DNA from: Sedimenticola sp.
GTDB taxonomy: Bacteria; Pseudomonadota; Gammaproteobacteria; Chromatiales; Chromatiaceae
NCBI GenBank assembly: GCA_027068915.1
Contig: JAMOLT010000037.1
Span: forward strand, 1-64,000
Length of the DNA stretch: 64,000 nt
Reading direction: 5' to 3'
Shown here: positions 37,475 through 47,500 of the stretch, one piece after another
Position numbering within the stretch: position 1 is the first letter of the stretch
Layout: each line of letters begins with the position of its first letter
Translations under genes and position numbers: made by a program
The notes under the pieces: generated by a model
The model's database searches: none
The model's input: the letters and a program-made list of their open reading frames with translations, nothing else
What the model was told of the DNA's origin: nothing

Positions 37475-39292
37475 ATGAAGATTTTAATTTTATTATTGGT
37501 AATTATTTTTCCGTCCACGGGAAAGGCCTATGTTCCGCCTGTTGGCATTCCGGCTCCTGATTTCGGTATCGAGGAAAAGCTGGCGGATTATTACACGCGG
37601 CCGGCTCCCTGGGATCAGGAGGTGGCGGGTTGGTACTACGTGGATCAATATCATGTAAATGCCAGTGACGCCAATGCATACGGAACGCCTGAAAACCCAA
37701 GGCAAACAATCCCCGGTCCTGTTCCGGAGGGTTCTGTCGTGGAAGTGCATGGGCTCTATGACTATGCGCCCACCGGGTATGACTTGATAACCGCGAACGG
37801 AACAGAACAGGCGCCGGTTTTTATCGTCGGTAGCGGAGAAACCCTTGTCAAGCGCAAGTGGGCTATCCAATCTTCTTACACGATTATTGAGAAGTTAGAG
37901 TTTACTGATTTCGGCAAAATCTCAATAACCTATCCCTCGCATCATGTATCCATTCGCAATAACAATATGCATCACATAAAAGGAAAGATCGGTGGATATG
38001 GCAACACAGATACGGAAAGGGTGCATCATATCGTTATCTACAACAACAAGATCCACTCACAAGATGGATGGGATGAAAATCCGGATCTGGATCTGGATAA
38101 TCATGGCATTAAGTTCGGTCGCCATGTAGAGGATGTGTGGATCCTGGACAACCTGGCCTACAACAACGGTGGTAACTTTGTTCAGGTCGGTGACTGGAAC
38201 AGCCCGGCAAACAATGAGCTGGCCCGCAGATACTATATCGGGAGGAATACGGCTTATGCCAACAGGCAGTCACCTATTGGCATCAAGCAAAGCAGTGATG
38301 TCATTATTTCCGGGAATATTTTATATAACAACAAATCCATACAGGCGAACGCCGCTGGCCAGGCGGGCGTGGTTTTTCAGTATGGGCCAGAGAGGTTGTG
38401 GATTATTAACAACCGTATTTTCGACTCGGATGCAGGGATTTCATCCGGAAGCAATAGCGGGGGTATTGGGCAGGATCAGTATATTGTAGGGAACCTGATT
38501 TACAATATCCATACTGCTGATGATTTCAACTATAACCCGGGTAGCGCCTGGTCCCCGGCGGCAGTGATGCTGGCGGGGGGATTGAACCGTCATGTAGTCG
38601 ACAACAGCATCCATGATGTTGATGCCGGGATCAGCTGCCCGGGATCCGGTTCGCTGAATATCAGGGGGAACATTATTTCCGATGTGACAAAGTCCAGCCA
38701 TGTTTTTATCGAGCATGGGTCAATCGTCGATTTCTCCTCGCTGCACAATAATATTCTTTATCAGCGTGGTGGTGATGCCAGTATTCGCTGGGGGGATGGT
38801 GAGATTCTGAATGTCAGTGAGTTTGAATTCGAATATCCTGCCCAGGGGCAAGGGAACCTGGATGCCGATCCTCTGTTCATCGATAGTTTGAACAACAATT
38901 TATTTCTTCAAAGCAGCTCGCCTGCAATTGACCGCAACACCGAGAGTGATGTATACCAGGTTTTTCAAAATCTGTATGGCATTGACATCAGGGTGGATAG
39001 CGATGGAAATGCACGTCCCCAGGGAGCGGGTTGGGATATTGGTGCGCTTGAATCTCTATGCAGCTCTCTGGCAACCAACACCTGGACAGGTGTGGAAGCC
39101 GGAAACTGGAATACTGTTTCCCGCTGGAGCTTACATGCGATTCCTGCAAGATGTAACCATGTTGTTGTCGAGCCTGGAAGCACAATCCATCTGCGCAGTG
39201 GGGAAGCTGGCTTGGCCTATTCCATGGAGATTCAAGTTGGTGCAGTGCTGTCTGTGGAGCCTGGCGCTGTGCTGTCGGTTGCGGCACAGTGA
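37475..39292 (+). CDS. secreted right-handed parallel beta-helix protein
   Basis: A 605-residue protein with a signal peptide (ILILLLVIIFPSTGKA) and repeated Asn/Ile-rich coils such as HVSIRNNNMHHIKG, HIVIYNNKIHSQDG, VIISGNILYNNKS and LWIINNRIFDSD, the pattern of a right-handed parallel beta helix. The C-terminal 120 residues differ, with the WxG.EAGNWNTVSRWSLHAIPARCNHVVV segment resembling a carbohydrate-binding or lectin-like module. It probably binds or cleaves polysaccharide, but catalytic residues cannot be assigned. Its codon use looks somewhat more AT-rich than the neighbours. The end overlaps the convergent glycosyltransferase gene by 61 bases. Confidence 0.8.
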   Translation: MKILILLLVIIFPSTGKAYVPPVGIPAPDFGIEEKLADYYTRPAPWDQEVAGWYYVDQYHVNASDANAYGTPENPRQTIPGPVPEGSVVEVHGLYDYAPTGYDLITANGTEQAPVFIVGSGETLVKRKWAIQSSYTIIEKLEFTDFGKISITYPSHHVSIRNNNMHHIKGKIGGYGNTDTERVHHIVIYNNKIHSQDGWDENPDLDLDNHGIKFGRHVEDVWILDNLAYNNGGNFVQVGDWNSPANNELARRYYIGRNTAYANRQSPIGIKQSSDVIISGNILYNNKSIQANAAGQAGVVFQYGPERLWIINNRIFDSDAGISSGSNSGGIGQDQYIVGNLIYNIHTADDFNYNPGSAWSPAAVMLAGGLNRHVVDNSIHDVDAGISCPGSGSLNIRGNIISDVTKSSHVFIEHGSIVDFSSLHNNILYQRGGDASIRWGDGEILNVSEFEFEYPAQGQGNLDADPLFIDSLNNNLFLQSSSPAIDRNTESDVYQVFQNLYGIDIRVDSDGNARPQGAGWDIGALESLCSSLATNTWTGVEAGNWNTVSRWSLHAIPARCNHVVVEPGSTIHLRSGEAGLAYSMEIQVGAVLSVEPGAVLSVAAQ

Positions 39293-39921
39293 CCGTTTCT
39301 CTGTCTGATCCATTCAGGAAGGCTGTGAAAATACTTGAGATCTTCCGGCCTGTCCAGATCCTGTTGCCAGGGAATGCTTTCAGATTTCCTGCCCAGGTTA
39401 TGCAGTCGTTGCAGGGTCAAATCCAGCACCTCGCTGGTTCCCCAGGGCATGTCCTCAAACAGCGTTGCTGCGGGTTCGCGCAAGCCGAGTAAATAGTAAC
39501 CACCATCGAATGCAGGTCCTACCACCGCCTCGGCTCCGCTTTGCATGGTGCTGATGGCTTGTATGAGATCGCCGGTGCTCAAATTTGGGCAATCGGTGCC
39601 CAGAAGAATGGCCCAGGAATGGCTATGCAGTGCGGAAGAAAAAGCGTGATGCATGCGGGCGCCAAGATCTTCTCCCTGCTGCAAATGTAGCTTGATGTTG
39701 AATTCTTTGGTACATGACTGAAAGAAATCATGATTCGTATCTGGCGTGCACCAGAGTTCCACCGGATGTTCATGTAAGCCACAAACAGTGTTCAGGGTTT
39801 GTATGACCAACTGGGCATGCAACTTGGCTGCGCCTTCCAGGCCAAGAGCGGGTATGAGGCGGGTTTTTGCTTTGCCTGGTACTGGCGCCCTGGCGAATAC
39901 CAGAATCTTCCCCTCATTCAT
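39232..39921 (-). CDS. TIGR04282-type glycosyltransferase (arsenosugar-associated)
   Basis: A 229-residue nucleotide-diphospho-sugar transferase-like protein: ILVFARAPVPGKAKTRLIPALG at the N terminus, LLGTDCPNLSTGDLIQA (about 104-120) and GPAFDGGYYLLGL (about 133-145). This pattern defines the rSAM/selenodomain-associated transferase 1 family, now linked to arsenosugar synthesis. The C terminus has a low-complexity Thr/Ser/Pro tail (ATDSTAPGSTDSTAPT) with a near-duplicate DSTAPG/DSTAPT. It is the last gene of the arsenic operon, starts 4 bases inside the preceding gene and overlaps the beta-helix gene on the other strand. Confidence 0.88.
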   Translation of the reverse strand: MNEGKILVFARAPVPGKAKTRLIPALGLEGAAKLHAQLVIQTLNTVCGLHEHPVELWCTPDTNHDFFQSCTKEFNIKLHLQQGEDLGARMHHAFSSALHSHSWAILLGTDCPNLSTGDLIQAISTMQSGAEAVVGPAFDGGYYLLGLREPAATLFEDMPWGTSEVLDLTLQRLHNLGRKSESIPWQQDLDRPEDLKYFHSLPEWIRQRNGHCAATDSTAPGSTDSTAPT

Positions 39922-40592
39922 CGGTATTTACGGGCGAGAATGGCGGGGTCTGCTCCCAGTGCATACTGTAGGCGCAGGCGCCACATGAGGAGTATGGTCT
40001 TGAGCAGCCCATGGGATTCCCAGCGACGGCTGGAGGTGAGCAGTTTGCGGGAAAGGCAGAGTGGCCGGCCGAAGTTTTTTTTCAGACGCCGACTGAGTTC
40101 TATGTCTTCCATCAGCGCAATATCGGCAAAGCCTCCTGTCTGTTGCCAGGACTTGTGGCAAATAAAAACACCCTGGTCGCCGGTGGCAATGCCCGTCAGC
40201 CGGGAACGCCAGTTCATCAATACTTCGACGAAACGCAATAGTGTTTTGTTTCCGGACAAGCGCACATCGAAACGCCCCCAGACCTTGCCTGACTCGGCTA
40301 GCGTTGTTTCCAGGTGCCGGTCAAGATCCGCAGGAACCAGGGTGTCTGCATGAAGGAACCAGAGTATATCGCCCTGAGCGATATCCGCTCCAGCATTCAT
40401 CTGCCGCCCACGTCCGGGTGATGTCCGGATCACTTTGTCCGCCAGAAAGTCGCTCGAAAGGATGGTGTTGTCGGTGCTGCCGCCGTCCACCACGATGATC
40501 TGGTGTCCCCGTCGGCGCATGGGCTGCAAGCATTCCAGTGTGGCCTGGATGTTCGATTCTTCATTGAGGCAGGGGATAATGATAGAGATCAT
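39918..40592 (-). CDS. TIGR04283-type glycosyltransferase (arsenosugar-associated)
   Basis: A 224-residue GT2-like transferase: ISIIIPCLNEESNIQATLE, VVDGGSTDNT, and HADTLVP (the DxD-like site) in order. It belongs to the rSAM/selenodomain-associated transferase 2 family. ATG 40592 gives the family start; the open frame upstream is not conserved. It overlaps both neighbours by about 4 bases and probably acts with the first transferase on the sugar moiety made by the radical SAM enzyme. Confidence 0.9.
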   Translation of the reverse strand: MISIIIPCLNEESNIQATLECLQPMRRRGHQIIVVDGGSTDNTILSSDFLADKVIRTSPGRGRQMNAGADIAQGDILWFLHADTLVPADLDRHLETTLAESGKVWGRFDVRLSGNKTLLRFVEVLMNWRSRLTGIATGDQGVFICHKSWQQTGGFADIALMEDIELSRRLKKNFGRPLCLSRKLLTSSRRWESHGLLKTILLMWRLRLQYALGADPAILARKYR

Positions 40593-41551
40593 TCTTCCAG
40601 CGCGCCGCCGCAACTGCTTCCCTGGCCAGCGGTGCAGCCATAGCAATGATCAGCTACGGTAATGGGTAGGCCTTTTGTATCGTGGTCGAGGAGATCCCGT
40701 AGATGCGGCCGGCCCTTGACGCGCAAGGGTAGTGGCAGTTCCAGCATCTGGTTGAAGTCGCAATCGTATAGATAGCCTTGCCAGTCGATGCTGATGAGTG
40801 AACGGCACATGATGCCATCCAGGTTGTTTGCCTGATGTGCGCTTTTCAGCAACCGCATGTATTCACCAAATACGTCTTTGGAGATCAGGGTGCTGCCAAA
40901 ACGCTTTATGGGCATGTTGGTGATGGTGAATAACTGGTTGAAGCAAATGCCCTGGGCACCCAGTCGTGCTTTGTAGTCAGCCTGCAGTTGCGCCTGGGAA
41001 GGGGGCAGGGTGGCACCAGCGGGGTTGTAAACAAGGTTTAGCACCAGACCGCTATCAGTCTTTCCATAACCCAAGGAGTTAAGCTTTTCTATTCCTGCGA
41101 TGCTGTTGGAGTAGGCCCCCTTGCCCCGCTGGGCATCGACATTTTCCTGGAGATAACAGGGCAGGGAGGCGATAACCTCAACCTGGTGTCGCGCCAGAAA
41201 ATCTGCCAGGTCTTCCTGTCCGGGTTCCTCGAGAATGGTGAGGTTGCAGCGATCGATCACATGTACGCCGCGTTTGGCAACTTCTGTCACCAGGTAACGG
41301 AAATGGGGATTGAGCTCGGGGGCGCCGCCGGTAAGATCCAGTATGCGGATCTTTCGTTTGTCTAAAACATTCACAACCAGGTCAATGGTCTCCCGATCCA
41401 TTTGCTCCCGGCGTTTGGGTCCGGCATTGACATGGCAATGCAGACAGCTCTGGTTGCAGCGGTAGCCCAGATTTACCTGCAGTGTGACCAGCTCATCACG
41501 GGAAATGGCTGGAAAATCGGTTTCTGTCAGCAGCGGAAGGGTGACGTGCAT
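40589..41551 (-). CDS. arsS: ArsS-type radical SAM protein for arsenosugar synthesis
   Basis: A 320-residue radical SAM enzyme with CNQSCLHCHVNAGP, giving [4Fe-4S] ligands C32, C36 and C39, a Gly-Gly SAM motif (LDLTGGAPELNPHF), and a Cys-rich C terminus (DHCYGCTAGQGSSCGG) for auxiliary clusters. In characterised systems ArsS joins a deoxyadenosyl group from SAM to dimethylarsenical to give an arsenosugar precursor. ATG 41551 gives the family N terminus; ATG 41566, overlapping the arsM stop, is an alternative adding five residues. It directly follows arsM. Confidence 0.92.
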   Translation of the reverse strand: MHVTLPLLTETDFPAISRDELVTLQVNLGYRCNQSCLHCHVNAGPKRREQMDRETIDLVVNVLDKRKIRILDLTGGAPELNPHFRYLVTEVAKRGVHVIDRCNLTILEEPGQEDLADFLARHQVEVIASLPCYLQENVDAQRGKGAYSNSIAGIEKLNSLGYGKTDSGLVLNLVYNPAGATLPPSQAQLQADYKARLGAQGICFNQLFTITNMPIKRFGSTLISKDVFGEYMRLLKSAHQANNLDGIMCRSLISIDWQGYLYDCDFNQMLELPLPLRVKGRPHLRDLLDHDTKGLPITVADHCYGCTAGQGSSCGGALEE

Positions 41552-41556
41552 GGCGC

Positions 41557-42609
41557 TTAACAACATCCACCAGAACTGGTTTCGGTCTTCCGCGTATCGA
41601 AGGGAATAGTCGTGCCGCAGTCGGCAAAGATCCCGAAGTGGATGCCGGTATCGCCATGGAATTCAAAATGAGGAGCAAACCGGCTTTCCTTCAACATGCG
41701 AAAAGTGTTACTGCACACGGGGAACAGCCGCCCGGCCTCGATTACATGATGCTTGTCCAGAATAAAGGCATGTTCGCTGTGGGGGATGGTTCCCCGGTAT
41801 TTTACAGCCTGCCCGTAGTCTTCACAGAAATCTTCCAGCCGTTCGAGTTTCAGCAGGCGATAGGTGGCGGAGAAGAAGCGGGCATTGCCCAGCTTGTTCT
41901 GTTGCTCCTCGTCTTCAATGGCCAGGGGGCGGTCGCTGACCAGCCGCGGGTCGGTAAAGCCACTGGCTTTCGCCAGCTGCTGGAAATCATTCCAGTACAG
42001 AGCGCCCGACAGGCATTCACCATACAATACCGGATCATTCTTCAGGTCCTCGGGCAGGCGCCGGTCTGCATACACATCAGAAAAATAAAATTCGCCACCA
42101 GGCTTGAGCAGGGTGTGGACAGCTTGCAATACGGCTTCCTTGTCGGGCACCAGGTTGAGAACACAGTTGGACACCACCACATCGAAAGAAGCCGGTTTCA
42201 GGCCCAGCTCATGCAGTCGCTCCAGTTGTCCATGCAGGAAACCTGTGTTGGGTTGGGCATAAGCAAACTGCTTGCGGTGGAAATCCTCATGTCTGAGTGC
42301 AACCTCCAGTTGCTCTTCCGTCATATCCACGCCGGTGACAAAACCCTGCTCCCCAACCATGGCGGCGAGCAGATAAGCATCGCGCCCGCTGCCGCAACCC
42401 AGGTCGAGAACATGGCAGCCTTCCAGTGCTTCCGGTACTACCAGCCCGCAGCCATAGTAGCGTGACTGGACTTCGGGGTGGATGCGCTCCAGCAACGCCT
42501 TGATGTGGGATGGCATGGCATCTGTTGTGCAACAGGCATCTGTTTTCAGGTCATTGCTGCTTTGAAGCACTTTTCCATAATAGAATTTTACTTCTTCAGT
42601 GATGTTCAT
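41557..42609 (-). CDS. arsM: As(III) S-adenosylmethionine methyltransferase ArsM
   Basis: A 350-residue methyltransferase with SAM motif I LDLGCGSGRDAYLLA (about 68-82), an N-terminal CC pair (DACCTTD, C26/C27), and conserved Cys in SNCVLNL (about 147) and GECLSG (about 198), the arsenite-binding set of ArsM. The C-terminal domain ends in SSGGCC. It methylates arsenite to mono- and dimethyl forms. Here it probably feeds dimethylarsinous acid to ArsS encoded next. Confidence 0.95.
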   Translation of the reverse strand: MNITEEVKFYYGKVLQSSNDLKTDACCTTDAMPSHIKALLERIHPEVQSRYYGCGLVVPEALEGCHVLDLGCGSGRDAYLLAAMVGEQGFVTGVDMTEEQLEVALRHEDFHRKQFAYAQPNTGFLHGQLERLHELGLKPASFDVVVSNCVLNLVPDKEAVLQAVHTLLKPGGEFYFSDVYADRRLPEDLKNDPVLYGECLSGALYWNDFQQLAKASGFTDPRLVSDRPLAIEDEEQQNKLGNARFFSATYRLLKLERLEDFCEDYGQAVKYRGTIPHSEHAFILDKHHVIEAGRLFPVCSNTFRMLKESRFAPHFEFHGDTGIHFGIFADCGTTIPFDTRKTETSSGGCC

Positions 42610-42618
42610 CGAAATGAC

Positions 42619-43581
42619 TCAGTTGCGTGTAATGGGGTAATTGTACTGGTTCCATTGGTGCATGCCACCCAATACCACGCGAACATTGGTAAAACCGTTT
42701 TTCCTCAGTATTTGCGCTGCCTTTCGTGAGCGATGATCGGTAGTGCAGATCAGGGCTACAGACTTGCCCTTGTGTGTGGATAGTTCTTCAAGGCGGGATG
42801 CAAGCTCTTCCACAGGAATATTTATCGCATCTGCTACATGCCCTGGCTTGAAATCCTCTGCTGTGCGTACATCCAGTAATAGCAGGTCGGGATTGGAGTG
42901 CAGTTCTGTTTTCAGTGTTTCCAGGTTCATGCCGTTATCCTGGCGAAAGTGAGAAACCAGGCGTGGCAAAAATGCCACCATTGCCAGAAGCCCCAGGGCA
43001 AGCAGCCCCTTTTGAATTACGGCTTCACCTCCGGCGATGGCTTCACGTCCGGCATAACCCAGATAAGTATAGGCAAAGGCGCCGGGCAGCATGAATATAT
43101 AGCTGGCAATTACATAGTGAGAGAAATGCAGCCTGGTCAATCCGAGGGCGTAGTTTAAAAGGTTGAACGGAAACAGGGGCACCAGACGTACGAAAGCTAC
43201 AAAACGCCAGCCTTCCTTTTCCACGCCTTCCTTGAGTTGCGCCAGGCGTCCACCGGCTTTGTCGGCAACCCAGTCAGAGGCTATATAGCGGGCAATCAGA
43301 AAAGCCAATGCTGCACCAATGGTGGCACCAGTGAGGTTATAGAAGGTGCCCATTACCGGCCCGAACAAGGCGCCGCCGGCAAGGGTGAGCACCGAGCCCG
43401 GCAGAAAAAGTACGGTGGCAAGCGCATAAATAGCAATAAACAACAAGGGGCCGGCGCTGCCGGCCTGTTCCACCCAGCGGCCTAATGCCTGGGCATCGAA
43501 ATGATCCTGATAAACCACTGCTACTACGATGCCGCTACCGATGACTGTCAGCAGCAACCATCGAAGGAGCTTATGGTTCAT
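42619..43581 (-). CDS. TVP38/TMEM64 membrane protein fused to rhodanese domain
   Basis: A 320-residue fusion. The first ~215 residues form a DedA-like VTT membrane domain with the re-entrant pattern VLFLPGSVLTLAGGALFGPVMGT and RLVPLFPFNLLNYALGLT. The last ~100 form a rhodanese domain with active loop CTTDHRSRKAAQ (Cys near residue 279), LLLDVRTAEDF and GHVADAINIP. Rhodaneses transfer sulfane sulfur or bind oxyanions, including arsenate relatives. The N-terminal ATG 43581 lies 11 bases inside the previous gene. Its operon position suggests a role in arsenical transport or reduction. Confidence 0.88.
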   Translation of the reverse strand: MNHKLLRWLLLTVIGSGIVVAVVYQDHFDAQALGRWVEQAGSAGPLLFIAIYALATVLFLPGSVLTLAGGALFGPVMGTFYNLTGATIGAALAFLIARYIASDWVADKAGGRLAQLKEGVEKEGWRFVAFVRLVPLFPFNLLNYALGLTRLHFSHYVIASYIFMLPGAFAYTYLGYAGREAIAGGEAVIQKGLLALGLLAMVAFLPRLVSHFRQDNGMNLETLKTELHSNPDLLLLDVRTAEDFKPGHVADAINIPVEELASRLEELSTHKGKSVALICTTDHRSRKAAQILRKNGFTNVRVVLGGMHQWNQYNYPITRN

Positions 43582-44434
43582 TGTGGCTGTCCCACTCGCG
43601 CCGGTTGATTGCATAGCCGGAGACTTTACCCTGGAAGGGAAACATCAGGATGCCGGGCAGCCAGGTGACCTGTTTGGGGTCGCGGTATTTGTGAATGCCG
43701 ATGGTCATGCCCTCATGTCCGGCGCGGGGCTGGTCACGATAGGTGCCGAACAGTCGATCCCACCAGGGCAAGCTGAAGCCGAAATTGCTGTTGGTTTCAT
43801 CGTCCTCCACGGAATGATGTACCCGATGCATGTCTGGCGTAACCAGGAACCAACGCAGCACACGGTCCACAGAAGATGGCAGTTTCACGTTGCCGTGGTT
43901 GAACATGGCGGTAGCGTTGAGCAGCACCTCGAAAATGACCACGGCTACCACCGGCGGCCCCAGCAGCAGGATGGTGGCAAACTTGATCAGCATGGAAAGG
44001 ATGATTTCCAGGGGATGAAAGCGTGCGCCGGTGGTCAAGTCGTAATCCAGGTCTGCATGGTGAACCCGGTGCAGGCGCCACAGCACAGGCACGGCATGCA
44101 CCATTACATGCTGCAGGTAGATGACGGCATCCATGGTAATGACCGAGATGATTACCGCCAGTGGAAAACTGATCTGGTAGTAGTTGAGCAGCCCCCAGCC
44201 CTGAGCTTGGGCAAAGGCTGCCACGCCCACGGCAGCGGCAGGAAACAACAGTCGCAGGACAAGGCTGTTGAGCGCCACCAGTCCAAGATTGTTGCTCCAG
44301 CGAATGGCCCTGGATAGGGTCAGCTCCCTTCGGGGAGCCTTTAGCTCCCATAGCGCCATAATGGCGAAAACACCAAAAAAGAAACCCAGTCGAATTTGAA
44401 TCTCGTAACTCCGCAGCCAGTCGTTGAGATCCAT
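43571..44434 (-). CDS. sterol desaturase/fatty acid hydroxylase superfamily protein
   Basis: A 287-residue membrane protein with the diiron-type His motifs: QHVMVH..HRVHH (about 110-125) and later HRVHHSVED. Four membrane segments are likely. Such enzymes hydroxylate or desaturate lipid or sterol chains. ATG 44434 has GGGGGAAGG immediately upstream; TTG 44449 is less likely. It is the first gene of the arsenic operon, which raises the possibility that the end product is a lipid-linked arsenical. That is inference from position. Confidence 0.88.
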   Translation of the reverse strand: MDLNDWLRSYEIQIRLGFFFGVFAIMALWELKAPRRELTLSRAIRWSNNLGLVALNSLVLRLLFPAAAVGVAAFAQAQGWGLLNYYQISFPLAVIISVITMDAVIYLQHVMVHAVPVLWRLHRVHHADLDYDLTTGARFHPLEIILSMLIKFATILLLGPPVVAVVIFEVLLNATAMFNHGNVKLPSSVDRVLRWFLVTPDMHRVHHSVEDDETNSNFGFSLPWWDRLFGTYRDQPRAGHEGMTIGIHKYRDPKQVTWLPGILMFPFQGKVSGYAINRREWDSHNEP

Positions 44435-44476
44435 ATCGCCTTCCCCCAAAGGCTGCTGTGCAACCCCGTGTTGTTA

Positions 44477-44498
44477 TATTCAATAGATTACTTGAATA
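44477..44498 (-). promoter_or_regulatory. dyad operator in the arsenic operon promoter
   Basis: TATTCAA-N8-TTGAATA is a perfect 7-8-7 inverted repeat, 43 bases before the first arsenic operon gene. On the minus strand, TTGTAT (44499-44504) lies directly upstream as a candidate -35 and TATAAC (44473-44478) overlaps the downstream end, though at 20-base spacing. Size and composition suit an ArsR/SmtB-type repressor. No arsR gene is present in the window. Confidence 0.62.
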
Positions 44499-44538
44499 AT
44501 ACAAAGAGCCAGGTGAGTTTGTCAACTTTGAAGGCAGG

Positions 44539-44570
44539 CCCAAGATCCACAATCAGTCGCGGATCTTGGG
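44539..44570 (-). terminator. hairpin between the czc-type and arsenic operons
   Basis: CCCAAGATCC (44539-44548) and GGATCTTGGG (44561-44570) form a 10-base-pair stem with a 12-base loop, 27 bases after the stop of the RND pump gene. There is no T-run, so it may be a Rho-assisted stop or mRNA-stabilising hairpin. Confidence 0.5.
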
Positions 44571-44596
44571 GAAGGTCAACATTCCGACGCAGTATA

Positions 44597-47500
44597 CTAG
44601 CGGGCTTCCTGCTGCACCCCCCGTGAAAACAGATTGTAGAGTACGGGCAGTACGAACAGTGTCAGTAGCGTGCTGGAAGCCAGTCCGCCCACCACTACTG
44701 TCGCCAGTGGTCGTTGCACTTCTGATCCCACTCCATGGGACAGGAGCATGGGAATCAGCCCCAGGGCTGCAATGGCAGCAGTCATGAGCACCGGGCGTAG
44801 CCGTGACAGGGCGCCATCATAGACAGCCCTCTTCATTGGCTCCCCTGCCTCTACGTTCTGATTGATGGCATTGACCATGACCACGCCATTCAGCACGGCT
44901 ACGCCAAACAGGGCGATAAAGCCGATAGAGCTGGGCACGGATAGATACTGCCCTGTAAAGTACAGGGCGGCAATGCCGCCGATCAACGCCAACGGGACAT
45001 TCAGCATGATGAGAAGAGCCTGCCCGACGGAATGAAAAGCGAAATACAGCAGTAGAAAAATCAGGCCCAGGGATAGTGGCACCACGATCATCAAACGCTG
45101 TTGGGCGCGTTGCTGGTTTTCGAACTGTCCACCGAATACCACGGAATAACCGGGAGGAAGCTGGACTTCGTCGGCAATGCGCTGGCGCAACTCGGTAACC
45201 AGCCCACCCATATCCCGGCCTTCCACATTGGACTGAATGACCACGCGCCGCTGTACATCATCGCGCCGGATCTGTGGCGGCCCGGATTCGATGGCCACAT
45301 CAGCAACCTCACCCAGGCGCACCCAGGCGCCGCCTGGTGCCTGAAGCACCAGTTGGCGCAAGGTTTCCACATCTTGGCGATATTCCTTTGCCAGGCGCAC
45401 ATAGATGTCATAGCGTTCATTGCCCTGTATGACCTGACCGGCTTCCATCCCGCCAATCCCGTTGGATACCAGATCCATTACTTGGGATACAGGAATACCA
45501 TAGCGGGCCAGAATGTCCCGGTTGGGGCGAATGGTCAGCTGTGCCTCACCGGCGATTTGCTCCATTTCCACGTCTCTGGTGCCGTCCACCTTGCGTGTCA
45601 GCTGTTCGATGAGCTTGCCTTTTTCTGCCAGTACACTCAGGTCAGGCCCAAATAGCTTGATGGCAAGTTGTGCCTTGACACCGGAAAGCAGTTCATCCAC
45701 CCGGGTGGCGATGGGCTGGGAGAAGGTGAGCAGTAGGCCGGGATGCACCGCAAGGGCATCGGCAAATTTTTTCTGTAGGGCAAAGCGATCCCCGGCGCTG
45801 GTCCATTCTTCCACGGGCTTGAGACCCACATAGATTTCCACATTCGAGACAGGCTCCGGGTCACCTCCAAGCTCTGCCCGTCCAATACGGCTGGAAGCGT
45901 AGGTTACTTCGGGAAAAGACATGAGCTGCTGTTCCAGTTTTGCGGCAACGCCCAGAGCAGTATCCAGACTGGCCGATGGCGCCAGGGTAACCCGGATATT
46001 GATGGTGCCCTCTTCGAGTTCGGGTACAAACTCGGTGCCCAGTCGGGGGAGCAATGCCATGGCTCCCGCGAACATGCCAAGAGCAACCAGCACCACCACC
46101 CAGCGGGCTTTCATGGCGAAACGCAGGCTGCGTTTATAAGCCCACTCGATGGGGATGAATACTGGGCTGTTGCGGTGTTTTACCGCCTTGCGAAAGGAAA
46201 AGGTAGCCAGAGCGGGCATCACTACCAGCGCCACCACCAGGGATGTAATCATGGCCAGTACGATGGAAATCGCCATGGGCTGGAACATCTTTCCTTCCAC
46301 GCCTTCCAGGGCGAACAATGGTGCAAAGACCACGATGATGATAATGACCGCATAGAAGACAGGCCGTCCCACTTCCTTGGCGGCCTCCTGAATGCGCAAT
46401 GCAATGCCATGGGCATCTCTTGCCGCGTCATAGGGATCTTTATCACCGGGTGCGATATCCCGACTGACCTTGTCCCGGTGTTCCTGATCCGGATGGGTAA
46501 GATGCTTGAAGATGTTTTCCATCATTACCACCGAGCCGTCCACCATCATGCCGATGGCGATGGACAGGCCGCCCAGCGACATGAGATTGGCGGAAAGCCC
46601 CCAATAGCTCATTGTAGCCAGGGCCATTCCTATAGAAAGGGGAACAGAGATCAGCACCAGCAAAGTGGCGCGAATGTTGAGCAGGAACAGCAGCAATACA
46701 ACGACGATAAGAATGAAAGCCTCTGCCAGAGCCTTGCTTACCGTATTTACGGCTTGTTCCACCAGATCAGATTGGTCATAGAAAGGCTCGATGGTAACGC
46801 CTTCCGGCAGGGCTTGCTGAATGGTGGGCAGACGATCTTTGACCGCATCAATAGTCGCCTTGGTGTTGGCGCCCAGACGCTTGAGCACGATACCTGCCAC
46901 CACTTCCCCCAGAGCCTCTGGCTGTCCCTGGTCATTTCGGCGGCTCATGGTTACAGCCCCCTGGCGGATTTCTCCACCAAAAGCCACCTTGGCGATATCA
47001 CCGATACGGACCACCACGCCATCTTTTTCCTTGAGTGGGATGTTGCGGATGTCCCGGAGACCATCTTCTCCTGCTCTTAGCCAGCCAACGCCACGAATCA
47101 CAAGTTGTTCTGCACCGCGATCCAGGTACCAGCCGCCGGAGTTGCGGTTATTGTCCTCAATGGCCTGGGCAATATCATCGATATGAATGCCATAGGACAG
47201 CTGCTTGCGTGGATCTACCTGAACCTGGTACTGACGGACTGCACCGCCGTAGGACAACACTTCGGTAATGCCGTCCACGGGCAGGAGCAGTAGTTTAACC
47301 ACCCAGTCGTTGATGCTGCGCAAGGCCAGGGAATCGTATTTTTCATGATCGGAAGAACGAAGGATATACTGATAAACCTGCCCGAGGCCGGAGCTGTTTG
47401 GCCCCATTTCAGGCGTACCCACGCCTTCAGGAATTTGTTCCCGTGCATCCTGCAGGCGTTCGAAAACTAGCTGGCGGGCAAAATAGATATCGGTGCCTTC

